From positions 1 through 37,261 of IMG/VR virus record IMGVR_UViG_3300049846_002522: a stretch of DNA of 37,261 nucleotides. The stretch is one strand, 5' to 3'. Under the pieces are notes generated by a model. The model saw only the letters and a program-made list of their open reading frames with translations, made no database searches and had not been told where the DNA came from. Positions 8,020 to 13,996 of this stretch are shown here, piece by piece. Every line of letters begins with the position of its first letter. The first letter of the stretch is position 1. The DNA is from a virus. The position numbers and the translations under genes were made by a program.

Positions 8020-8448
8020 ATGAAAAAGTTTCCCGCAATTAATTTCGACCTCAAGGCTGAAGATCAGACCCAGAACCTGAAAAACGTGATCGAATCGATA
8101 TTGACGCTTCGTGAGGACGGACATGCCTGGAAAGTGATCGAGGGCGCCTACAAGACATCGAAATACGCCGAGCACCTGGGCTGGGCCAAGGTCTATAAGG
8201 CTGCGTCCGCTGCTGAAAAGGTCGCTGTTCCTCCTCCTGTTAAACCGGAAAAGGTCAAAACTGAATCCAAGAAACAGCCTGAAAACTCTGATAAGCCAAA
8301 AAAGGAAATTGAACTCGTAAACATCAATGAACATTTTCCACAGCTCTCTGCGGAAAAGTACAAGCTTCTGAAAGAACTCATTATCAAGGATTTGCAGTCC
8401 AAGGACTCAGTGCTGATGTCCGAAATCATTGCGCGGCTGGAAGCCTAA
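8020..8448 (+). CDS. Unknown Lys/Glu-rich protein (142 aa)
   Basis: Start ATG 8020 with AAAGGA 7 nt upstream. The N-terminal 60 residues are helical (INFDLKAEDQTQNLKNVIES, WKVIEGAYKTSKYAEHLGWA). A Lys/Pro/Glu-rich linker follows (KPEKVKTESKKQPENSDKPK), then a C-terminal helical domain (LSAEKYKLLKELIIKDLQSK). The bipartite layout with a charged linker suggests a DNA-associated or adaptor protein. I do not recognise the family. It is followed within 60 nt by the RHH/AT-hook-like gene and appears to be the first gene of a four-gene + strand run. Confidence 0.7.
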   Translation: MKKFPAINFDLKAEDQTQNLKNVIESILTLREDGHAWKVIEGAYKTSKYAEHLGWAKVYKAASAAEKVAVPPPVKPEKVKTESKKQPENSDKPKKEIELVNINEHFPQLSAEKYKLLKELIIKDLQSKDSVLMSEIIARLEA

Positions 8449-8463
8449 ATCTGTTTCATCGAT

Positions 8464-8500
8464 GGGGGCCTCAAGGTGGAGGCTCCCTTCCATGGGAGGA
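8464..8500 (+). promoter_or_regulatory. Two mutually exclusive hairpins before the 8507 gene
   Basis: Stem A pairs 8464-8472 with 8479-8487 (9 bp, one G-U, six-nt loop). Stem B pairs CTCCC (8483-8487) with GGGAG (8494-8498), which is the Shine-Dalgarno of ATG 8507. Both use 8483-8487, so they cannot form together. A is longer and would leave the ribosome-binding site free by default; opening A would let B close it. There is no T-tract. Confidence 0.4.
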
Positions 8501-8506
8501 AAAAAC

Positions 8507-8710
8507 ATGAAAAAAGTTGGCAGACCAAAAGCAGACGACGGCTCAACGACGCAGATTAGAATTATGCTCGACAACAAGATTCTGGAACACTTTGAGAGAC
8601 AAGCTGCGGCGCTGGGTATAAAGGTTTCAGCCGTGATACAGATCGTCATTGGCGAAAGATATCAGAATGATTTGGCAAGGAGTCAGAATAAAAACAGGGA
8701 GGAAAAATAA
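8507..8710 (+). CDS. Small DNA-binding protein, ribbon-helix-helix candidate with GRP motif
   Basis: ATG 8507 has GGGAGGA 6 nt upstream; an in-frame ATG further upstream has no such site and would run through the leader hairpins. The 67-residue product starts MKKVGRPKADDG, an AT-hook-like GRPK motif. It continues with a strand (TTQIRIML) and two helices (ILEHFERQAAALGIKVSAVI), the usual RHH order. It probably acts as a small transcription regulator, perhaps of its own operon. The stop codon region overlaps the start of the next gene at 8710. Confidence 0.6.
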   Translation: MKKVGRPKADDGSTTQIRIMLDNKILEHFERQAAALGIKVSAVIQIVIGERYQNDLARSQNKNREEK

Positions 8711-9123
8711 TGAATGCAGCACTTTTCAGGCATGCAGCTGTTCACTTCGATGTAGCGAAATACCTGGACACGAAGCGATCGGACCTTCGATGGGTAGTTG
8801 AGTTCGATCACATGATTATCAAGGGCGGCCGGTCGATCGAATACATCATCGATATTGCCGGACTGGATTTAAAGAAAAAATCAATCGAGTTTGCTGTTGA
8901 AATCGCCGCGACCACTCAACGCAAGGACGGCAAACAGAAACACTCAGATTATGAACTCTCGAAAATTCCCTATTATTTGCTCGTCGATTGTATCAGCGGC
9001 AAGTGTTCACTATTCCAGCATAACGGAAATTCATACGACGAGATTGACGTTAAAAATCACTTTCCTGAACTCATAGATATTGTGGCCAAGGCCATTGTTC
9101 AATCCGCTGAAATGGAGGATTGA
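8710..9123 (+). CDS. Uma2-like PD-(D/E)XK-fold protein
   Basis: The 137-residue protein has IEYIIDIAGLDL, then KKKSIEFAVEIAATTQRKDG, KQKHSDYELSKIPYYLLVDC and a final beta strand. The order D...(V)E(I)...K...Y...YLLVD resembles Uma2-family proteins, which share the restriction-endonuclease fold. The candidate catalytic residues are the Asp in IDIAG, the Glu in AVEIA and the Lys in KQKH. The family's role in phages is not established; a nuclease acting on DNA is the usual inference. GGAGG lies just upstream of ATG 8710, which overlaps the end of the RHH gene. Confidence 0.55.
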   Translation: MNAALFRHAAVHFDVAKYLDTKRSDLRWVVEFDHMIIKGGRSIEYIIDIAGLDLKKKSIEFAVEIAATTQRKDGKQKHSDYELSKIPYYLLVDCISGKCSLFQHNGNSYDEIDVKNHFPELIDIVAKAIVQSAEMED

Positions 9124-9181
9124 CTAAAAGCCTTATCTGGCATAGTTTTGCGGCCAGGAATATCCAGAGGAGTCCCGGCCG

Positions 9182-9637
9182 ATGAAATCACTCATTCTAT
9201 CGTCGCTAATTGTTTTTACGAACGTCGCCTCGGCTTATGATTTCAAGCCGACACAAGTCATCAATCTGAAAGTCGAAAACACTTCCGGTCAATCCGATGA
9301 GGAGGCTTTGACGGAGCTTTCCGACGTCATTTCGAGTGATTCATCCTACCGCGGAAAGCAGGTCGAAATCACAGTTGGCGACGCAAGGAAGGTCCTCGAT
9401 CTGACAAAGACCATGTCGATTCAGTCGGCGTCCGATAATAAATTGAAGATGAAAAAGCCCGAGGAAGGGGCCGATCAGTGGGCTAAAAATGTTGGCGCTA
9501 TCGTCAAAGGTGCTACGAGCGGAATTGAAGGATCTGCGACTGTGAAGGTCGACGTTTCCCACAGTGAAAAACGGCCAGACGGAACTGCAGCCGATACCAC
9601 TGTTAAAGTCGAGGTTACCGTATCAGCGAAAAAATGA
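9182..9637 (+). CDS. Secreted/periplasmic unknown protein (151 aa)
   Basis: Start ATG 9182 follows GAGGAG. The first 18 residues (MKSLILSSLIVFTNVASA) form a clear Sec signal peptide with an A-S-A cleavage site before YDFKP. The mature part is a small beta-rich protein with a Glu-rich helix (SGQSDEEALTELSDVI) and a C-terminal strand TVKVEVTVSAKK. No family is recognised. A strong terminator ends the run 38 nt later. It is one of several exported accessory proteins in this part of the genome. Confidence 0.7.
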   Translation: MKSLILSSLIVFTNVASAYDFKPTQVINLKVENTSGQSDEEALTELSDVISSDSSYRGKQVEITVGDARKVLDLTKTMSIQSASDNKLKMKKPEEGADQWAKNVGAIVKGATSGIEGSATVKVDVSHSEKRPDGTAADTTVKVEVTVSAKK

Positions 9638-9675
9638 TATTTGCCCTGATCGATCGTTCATCGTTTTTTGGTTTG

Positions 9676-9708
9676 TCCTTCCTGGTGTTAGCAGGAAGGA
9701 TTTTTTTT
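9676..9708 (+). terminator. Rho-independent terminator
   Basis: TCCTTCCTG (9676-9684) pairs perfectly with CAGGAAGGA (9692-9700) around a 7-nt loop, followed directly by eight T. It ends the 8020-9637 operon. The next gene converges from the other strand with its stop at 9718. Confidence 0.92.
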
Positions 9709-9717
9709 GGAGGTTAA

Positions 9718-10392
9718 TCAGCGGGGCGCACAGAACGCAATCTGATTTTTGTTTTCATACGCTCCTCCTGGAACATAAATTCCCCTGCAGAAAGGTCCGC
9801 GTCCGTTTGCATATTCATAGACTGCTATCGCGCCCGCTATATCATCCGGCTGAAGCTCGTCATATAGATAAGCATAATTCATTATACCGCTCGGTTGATT
9901 GATTGGTGTCTGATATCCGCCCTCTGAATAAGTATCGGCCAAGCCCATCATATGGCCGAATTCGTGAAGGATCACACGAAAGCTATTCGGATCCCACGAA
10001 GCGAGATATGACGGCGATAAATGTATTTCGCGTAATTCAGGAATTGCATAAGAACGTTGTATGGCCGTATCAACTATAACGGAGTAATTACCGCCGCCGA
10101 ATGTTACGTCGACTGTTTCATATTTCCAATACGGATTTCCCTGCAAAGCTCCAGTCCAGGCATTGATGGCTCGTGTAATATTGTATTGCAGCATCGTATG
10201 ATCCGCCTGCGCTGGTATTATTCCCCTATACTGTAAATTGATTCGCAAAACTCCCTGATCGGATTCGATCGCCGTATAAGCGGATAGCGATCGCACTTTT
10301 TCCCGTCCCCATGACCATGTTCCATATGATTCTGCAAATGCGCTGCAACAACAAAACGAAAAACATAAAATTGCGATGATCAAAGATCTCAC
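9718..10392 (-). CDS. Secreted zinc metalloprotease (metzincin/matrixin-like)
   Basis: The 224-residue protein starts with a signal peptide (MRSLIIAILCFSFCCCSAFA, cleavage before ESYG). At 143-153 is HEFGHMMGLAD, the HExxHxxGxxD zinc site of metzincins. It is followed at 169-173 by GIMNY, the Met-turn, and then ELQPDDIAGAIAVYEY, a segment usual after the catalytic core in matrixins. Residues before the zinc site (NAWTGALQG, VDVTFGGG, REIHLSPSY) fit the same fold. There is no visible propeptide cysteine switch. It would act outside the cytoplasm. Such a gene is not a standard phage component and looks like cargo. Transcription is opposite to its neighbours. Confidence 0.88.
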   Translation of the reverse strand: MRSLIIAILCFSFCCCSAFAESYGTWSWGREKVRSLSAYTAIESDQGVLRINLQYRGIIPAQADHTMLQYNITRAINAWTGALQGNPYWKYETVDVTFGGGNYSVIVDTAIQRSYAIPELREIHLSPSYLASWDPNSFRVILHEFGHMMGLADTYSEGGYQTPINQPSGIMNYAYLYDELQPDDIAGAIAVYEYANGRGPFCRGIYVPGGAYENKNQIAFCAPR

Positions 10393-10477
10393 GGTGTTTT
10401 CTCCGAGAAGTTGATTTGCTGTGGAATTTAAAAATCTATAGGATCTGTATTTTCATATTTGCAGGAATTACGGTCTA

Positions 10478-10663
10478 ATGGAATCACCTGAACACTGGAA
10501 GATATGCCTCGACGATGAGGATAGAACCTGGTTGAACAATATTCTCCAATCGATAGGCGGGGATCGATATGAAATGCTTGCCCTCGAGCTAGCTTTCAAA
10601 CGCGGCTACTGGAAATGCCTCAAACAATATGACATAGATCGTGATCGAAAAACCTCCAGCTAG
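10478..10663 (+). CDS. Small unknown protein (61 aa)
   Basis: ATG 10478 has AGGA about 10 nt upstream. The product MESPEHWKICLDDEDRTWLN... is acidic then basic, with a helix (YEMLALELAFKRGYWKCL) and a charged C-terminus DIDRDRKTSS. No family is recognised. It is divergent from the metalloprotease gene. Length and codon composition are compatible with a real gene but do not prove it. Confidence 0.5.
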   Translation: MESPEHWKICLDDEDRTWLNNILQSIGGDRYEMLALELAFKRGYWKCLKQYDIDRDRKTSS

Positions 10664-10712
10664 AAATCGTGGTGTTCGCTGAACGTTTCTCGGAAAAAAC
10701 GGAGGTTGTCGC

Positions 10713-10796
10713 ATGCATCGAAAATCGTCCAAAAAACATCTGATTTTTGATCGCAGGGCGCGCCTATATTGCGTGGGTAATGTCTCGATGAGATGA
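10713..10796 (+). CDS. Possible 27-aa basic peptide
   Basis: ATG 10713 follows a perfect GGAGG (10701-10705) by 7 nt and the frame ends with TGA at 10794. The peptide MHRKSSKKHLIFDRRARLYC... is strongly basic. The only support is the ribosome-binding site. It precedes the lipoprotein gene by 39 nt and could be a leader peptide for it. Confidence 0.35.
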   Translation: MHRKSSKKHLIFDRRARLYCVGNVSMR

Positions 10797-10804
10797 TATG
10801 ATGC

Positions 10805-10826
10805 CCTCCAAAATCGAAAATGGAGG
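10805..10826 (+). promoter_or_regulatory. Hairpin masking the lipoprotein Shine-Dalgarno
   Basis: CCTCCA (10805-10810) pairs with TGGAGG (10821-10826) around a 10-nt A-rich loop. The GGAGG in the 3' arm is the ribosome-binding site for GTG 10836. The hairpin would hold translation off unless melted or displaced. Confidence 0.45.
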
Positions 10827-10835
10827 AGCACATTA

Positions 10836-11450
10836 GTGAGAATCATTCTGCTGCTTGTTTTTTTTCTGCTTGCCGGATGCGGGGGCAATGAATGTGCGGA
10901 AGCCTGTCCAAAGCCTTCTGATCCAAAACCGGCACCGAATCCTCCGCCGCCTGGCCCTTTCCCGCCCAGCGATCCTGTCGTCACGGTTTGGGAAGCCCAT
11001 CATAACGATGTTCGCTGTCAACACGGCGCTCGTCCCGTCGTCTGGTCATTCAAGCTGGCGTCGGATGCGCAGGCATGGGCCGATCGGTGCGAATTTCGAC
11101 ACGATCCCGGTAATAAGAGCGGCGGTGAAAATCTGGCGATCGGAACCAGTCTGACACCTGAGCGGGCAATGCAGATGTGGTATGAGGAAGGCCGCGACTA
11201 TCCATACCGCGTTAGCACGCCCCCGAGTCGATACATGCACTTCACTCAAATGGTATGGGCGAAAACTACCGAACTGGGTTGCGCAACGGCCGTTTGCCCG
11301 GAAGGAAACTATCACGTATGTCGATATAATCCGCCAGGAAATTATGTTGGATTATTCTCTGATAACGTAAAACCCCCGACAATCGCTTGCCAGGGGTCTG
11401 TTCCAGTGCCTTTTCCAGCGCCTTTGCCAGCGCCGGCATACGAATATTGA
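10836..11450 (+). CDS. CAP/SCP-domain lipoprotein
   Basis: GTG 10836 starts a 204-residue protein with a lipoprotein signal (MRIILLLVFFLLAGC, acylated Cys15). A Pro-rich linker follows, then a CAP (SCP/PR1/Tpx-7) domain. CAP signature segments are visible: HHNDVRC near the start of the domain, FRHDP, GENLAIG, and HFTQMVWAKTTELGCA. A Cys-rich hinge-like part (CATAVCPEGNYHVCRYNP) follows and the tail is Pro/Ala-rich. The protein should be anchored in the cell envelope. The biochemical role of bacterial CAP proteins is unsettled. In a phage this is unusual cargo; a role in envelope alteration or superinfection exclusion is a guess. Confidence 0.87.
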   Translation: MRIILLLVFFLLAGCGGNECAEACPKPSDPKPAPNPPPPGPFPPSDPVVTVWEAHHNDVRCQHGARPVVWSFKLASDAQAWADRCEFRHDPGNKSGGENLAIGTSLTPERAMQMWYEEGRDYPYRVSTPPSRYMHFTQMVWAKTTELGCATAVCPEGNYHVCRYNPPGNYVGLFSDNVKPPTIACQGSVPVPFPAPLPAPAYEY

Positions 11451-11454
11451 TTGA

Positions 11455-11685
11455 TCAGATCAGCTGAACCTTCCAGATACTAAGCGCCTGCGGCTCGAGA
11501 TAATCGAGATATACGAGCAGGCCTTCCCTTTCAAAAATTCCAATGAGTTCCCTACCGCTGCTCGATTTTCCATATCTCGATACGTAAATCGTTTTCTGAT
11601 CGATCGAGCGTATAACCTCATATCCGTGTTTTTCGAGAATGGCGACAACCATGAAATAATACGTGGATCCAAATCTCATTTTCAT
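11455..11685 (-). CDS. Small unknown protein (76 aa)
   Basis: ATG 11685 has AGGAGAG nearby and overlaps the stop of the upstream membrane-protein gene (ATGA), so a longer start in the same frame is unlikely. The protein MKMRFGSTYYFMVVAILEKH... is a mixed alpha/beta small domain (IDQKTIYVSRYGKSSSGREL, LVYLDYLEPQALSIWKV). No family is recognised. It is the last gene of a minus-strand trio beginning with the SLT enzyme and is convergent with the CAP lipoprotein gene, 5 nt away. Confidence 0.6.
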   Translation of the reverse strand: MKMRFGSTYYFMVVAILEKHGYEVIRSIDQKTIYVSRYGKSSSGRELIGIFEREGLLVYLDYLEPQALSIWKVQLI

Positions 11686-11903
11686 GGTCTCTCCTTCAAC
11701 TTGTGGATTTGCCAAAGATGAACGGGAACGAGAATTGCCCAATTTGTAAATAACGGCCATACGTCGTGATGATAGCAGTAAATGAGTTTCAAGGCGCACG
11801 CTATCAAGGCAACAAAGTGCAGGGCGACACGCTCCCTCATAAAATATGAAGCAAAAAGAATTGCCGTTCCTGTCCAGCCCATGATGTCCAGCCAGTAGTT
11901 CAT
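11682..11903 (-). CDS. Small integral membrane protein, lysis-region
   Basis: The 73-residue protein shows three hydrophobic segments: WLDIMGWTGTAILFASYF, VALHFVALIACALKLIYCY and LFTNWAILVPVHLWQIH, with a basic end KLKERP. It resembles small YgjV/CBU_0592-type membrane domains in pattern only. It lies directly downstream of the SLT transglycosylase gene, so a holin or holin-like role is reasonable. This makes it a second holin candidate beside the 2319 gene. Confidence 0.65.
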   Translation of the reverse strand: MNYWLDIMGWTGTAILFASYFMRERVALHFVALIACALKLIYCYHHDVWPLFTNWAILVPVHLWQIHKLKERP

Positions 11904-11904
11904 A

Positions 11905-12393
11905 TTATTTGAGCCTCGCCTTCAATTTTAAAATATCGTTTACGTATTCCTGATTTTTATAACGTCCGTCTTGCGCTCGAAACGGTTGGCCCTGGTTATA
12001 TGCGGAGATTACGTCGCTCTCGAGTCCATACGTTTTCAAGAGCTTCGACAGCTGCCTTGCGCCGAAGCGTATATTCGTTTCAGGGTCGATCAGTTGACCG
12101 AACCAGCCGCTGAAGCCCAGGTATCGTGCCGTCGCACCCATGATCTGCATCAATCCCCACGACGTGCGCTGCATATGAAGTTCGGTTGAATAGCTACAGC
12201 CGATCGATCTCGCAAATTCCGACACGCGATATACGTAGGGATAGTCGGGTTGATATTGCTGTGCGTACTTGTTTCCTCCGCTCTCTTTTATGATGATTGC
12301 GGATATGAGCAATGCATCGACGCCGGTCTCAAGCGCAATGCGTGCTACGAGGATTTCTGGCACTTTGTAAACGTCGAGCGAATCAGCTATCAT
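11905..12393 (-). CDS. Lytic transglycosylase (SLT/lysozyme-like)
   Basis: The 162-residue protein has the SLT core: LLISAIIIKESGGN with probable catalytic Glu37, then SWGLMQIMGATARYLG, NIRFGARQLSKLLKTYG and ISAYNQGQP. These are the usual E-S, GLMQI, N-I-xxG and AYN-x-G motifs of soluble lytic transglycosylases. It cleaves the MurNAc-GlcNAc bond of peptidoglycan. There is no signal peptide, so export would need a holin or packaging in the virion. ATG 12393 has GAGGT 8 nt upstream. It heads a minus-strand operon with a membrane protein and a small unknown gene. Confidence 0.88.
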   Translation of the reverse strand: MIADSLDVYKVPEILVARIALETGVDALLISAIIIKESGGNKYAQQYQPDYPYVYRVSEFARSIGCSYSTELHMQRTSWGLMQIMGATARYLGFSGWFGQLIDPETNIRFGARQLSKLLKTYGLESDVISAYNQGQPFRAQDGRYKNQEYVNDILKLKARLK

Positions 12394-12421
12394 TCAAATA
12401 ACCTCACACGGAGTTATTTCA

Positions 12422-12574
12422 ATGTTCCACGCAAAGACTGACGAAATATTTGATTTCCTGGAAGAAATCGACGATAAAATGCACGACATGCACGATGAGA
12501 TTAAAGAGCTGAGAAAGCGTCTGGATAGGATTTTAGCGCTATTGGATATTCCTCAGCAGAGAATGAAAAACTAA
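12422..12574 (+). CDS. 50-aa coiled-coil peptide
   Basis: ATG 12422 follows GGAG by about 8 nt. The peptide MFHAKTDEIFDFLEEIDDKM continues with HDMHDEIKELRKRLDRILAL, a regular amphipathic heptad pattern. It is divergent from the transglycosylase gene, only 28 nt away. The heptads and the ribosome-binding site make a real gene likely; the function is unknown. Confidence 0.55.
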   Translation: MFHAKTDEIFDFLEEIDDKMHDMHDEIKELRKRLDRILALLDIPQQRMKN

Positions 12575-12635
12575 GCTTTTATAGCATAACGGAGTGAAAA
12601 TAGATAGAGTCGGAAGCAGCTAAGGAGGATAAAAA

Positions 12636-12743
12636 GTGCGCATAATGCGATTGATAATCATCGTTTTTTTGTTGTTCGATAACCGCCCTGCGCTGGCGGT
12701 TCAAGATCATTTGCAGCAGCATCGAAGCGCCATGCGAGCATGA
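12636..12743 (+). CDS. 35-aa secreted peptide
   Basis: GTG 12636 follows a strong AAGGAGG by 7 nt. The peptide begins with a signal-like MRIMRLIIIVFLLFDNRPALA and a short remainder VQDHLQQHRSAMRA. Position in the lysis region and very small size recall a degenerate Rz1-like spanin, but there is no lipobox Cys. It ends 1 nt before a convergent gene. Confidence 0.5.
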   Translation: MRIMRLIIIVFLLFDNRPALAVQDHLQQHRSAMRA

Positions 12744-12744
12744 A

Positions 12745-12975
12745 TCATTTGATTATCTTCTCACGTTCGAGAACGAACGTTTTTAAGACGGGAATTCGAT
12801 CAAAGCCAAGACAGAGACTGCGCGCAGTTTCCATTTTCGATTGAATCCAACCCAGATCATGACTGCAGTACGTTACCCATTCATCCTTGATTCGTTCGCT
12901 AATCATATCCTCGATTCCGTCCGATTTTCGTGCGTAGATGGCATAAATTTCCGTCTTTCGATCGACGTTTGTCAT
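12745..12975 (-). CDS. Small unknown protein (76 aa)
   Basis: ATG 12975 is preferred because AAGGGG lies a few nucleotides upstream; the longer frame would run through a terminator hairpin. The protein MTNVDRKTEIYAIYARKSDG... has a conserved-looking alpha/beta pattern (DEWVTYCSHDLGWIQSKMET, RIPVLKTFVLEREKII). No family is recognised. Because a terminator for the amidase lies just upstream, the gene needs read-through or its own promoter in a very short space. Confidence 0.55.
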   Translation of the reverse strand: MTNVDRKTEIYAIYARKSDGIEDMISERIKDEWVTYCSHDLGWIQSKMETARSLCLGFDRIPVLKTFVLEREKIIK

Positions 12976-12996
12976 TTTGCGATCCCCTTTCGACAT

Positions 12997-13028
12997 AAAA
13001 AAAACCGCGCATGGCAGCAACGCGGTTT
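12997..13028 (-). terminator. Terminator of the amidase gene
   Basis: On the minus strand AAACCGCG pairs with CGCGGTTT around an 11- to 12-nt loop, followed by a run of T (eight A on the + strand at 12997-13004). It lies 64 nt after the amidase stop. Confidence 0.85.
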
Positions 13029-13091
13029 GTGAAATCATCGTTGTGGAACTTGGTATGAAAACTGATTACGGCGGTCATCATAGCCCTGCCG

Positions 13092-13655
13092 TCACGCGGA
13101 CTCAAGATATTCACGTATGGCCCTTGCCAGGACGGCGCCCTCGAGCTGTGCCATGCGAAATATCTCGGAGTTTGGCATCGGGGCGTCCATGAAAAACCCC
13201 TCCGAAAGGACGCACGCCCTGGCGTTCGATTTCCGGGCTCCTGAGAGCACGGACAGCGGGGAGCGAAGAATGCCCCGATCCTTGATCTTCAGCTCGGCAG
13301 AAACCGATTTTGAAATCGCGGCCGCCAGCTTTAAATCGGCGTCGGTTGCCTTGCTGTCGTGCACGCAGACCTCAGTCCCTTGGGCCAGTCCGTTTAGCGC
13401 ATTGTGATGGATCGACAGAAACACGTCGAAATCGACGGCCCTGCGGCCCCGCTCGAAAAGCGGAAGACCCAGCGGCACGAATTCCGCCGCATAGCCGGCC
13501 GCCAGCAAATCCCTAAGGCACGCCGCTCCGGCCGTCGCGTTGAGCATGTACTCATTGGTGCCGCATGGCAGCACGACCCCAGGATCAAAGCGGCCAGTCT
13601 CTGCGTACCAGCCATGGCCGATATCAATAATCACGCGACGTTTAAACGACGCCAT
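13092..13655 (-). CDS. N-acetylmuramoyl-L-alanine amidase (amidase_3 endolysin)
   Basis: The 187-residue protein shows VIIDIGHG near residue 9, a zinc-ligand Glu candidate in TNEYMLN, the zinc His in FLSIHHNALNG, and the catalytic Glu in VLSEGFFMDAP. These are the ordered motifs of zinc-dependent amidase_3 enzymes, which cut the lactyl-amide bond between MurNAc and L-Ala of the stem peptide. No signal peptide or cell-wall-binding domain is present; the catalytic domain is the whole protein. This fits a small globular endolysin of a phage infecting a thin-walled host. The start ATG 13655 follows a G-rich stretch (GGGGG). Confidence 0.9.
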   Translation of the reverse strand: MASFKRRVIIDIGHGWYAETGRFDPGVVLPCGTNEYMLNATAGAACLRDLLAAGYAAEFVPLGLPLFERGRRAVDFDVFLSIHHNALNGLAQGTEVCVHDSKATDADLKLAAAISKSVSAELKIKDRGILRSPLSVLSGARKSNARACVLSEGFFMDAPMPNSEIFRMAQLEGAVLARAIREYLESA

Positions 13656-13741
13656 ACACGCAAACCCCCGTCAGAAAAGGATGTTACGGGTATTTTATGG
13701 TTTTCTTTTGACGCAAGATAGGATAAAAGGGTCGGGTTCGA

Positions 13742-13987
13742 GTTCCGGCAAAGGCCGCCCATTTGTGAACAGGCGGCCCCGGAACGCATTCCATGCTGAT
13801 CGGCCAAGATCAGCATGGAAAAAAACTGAAAAAGGCGATAAGCGCGCCCTCTTGTTTCGATGACTGCAAGAGTCATCAACAAGACCAATTGGAGTGGTCT
13901 CGTGCGTTCGGCAGGGAACATATGTCCCGCCGCCCATTCGAGTCAAGACCAAATTGCCTTGCGCTGTCGCCTTGCTTCAATGCAAGG
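13742..13987 (+). ncRNA. Structured leader RNA candidate before the initiator gene
   Basis: A chain of stems fills this otherwise geneless stretch. P1: 13742-13748 with 13779-13785, stacked on 13753-13759 with 13772-13778 (14 bp with a 4-nt bulge). P2: 13789-13801 with 13808-13820 (13 perfect bp). P3: GATGACT 13859-13865 with 13871-13877. P4: AGACCA 13882-13887 with 13895-13900. P5: 13909-13917 with 13925-13932 (8 bp with a bulged A). P6: CCTTGC 13970-13975 with GCAAGG 13982-13987, which masks the Shine-Dalgarno of ATG 13997. A second CCTTGC at 13957-13962 could pair instead. Strand and RNA nature are inferred from the downstream gene. The frame is open from 13793 but the sequence looks structural, not coding. 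Confidence 0.45.
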
Positions 13988-13996
13988 ATGCAGAAC

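Noticed and set aside
13720-13760. tRNA-like GGTTCGAGTTCC segment
   Set aside because: The flanking bases do not form a T-arm stem of five pairs, and no acceptor or anticodon arm is present at the right distance. The segment is part of the 13742-13785 hairpin region.
13793-13996. 68-residue N-terminal extension of the initiator
   Set aside because: It runs through several hairpins and has no ribosome-binding site. ATG 13997 has one and starts the recognisable protein.
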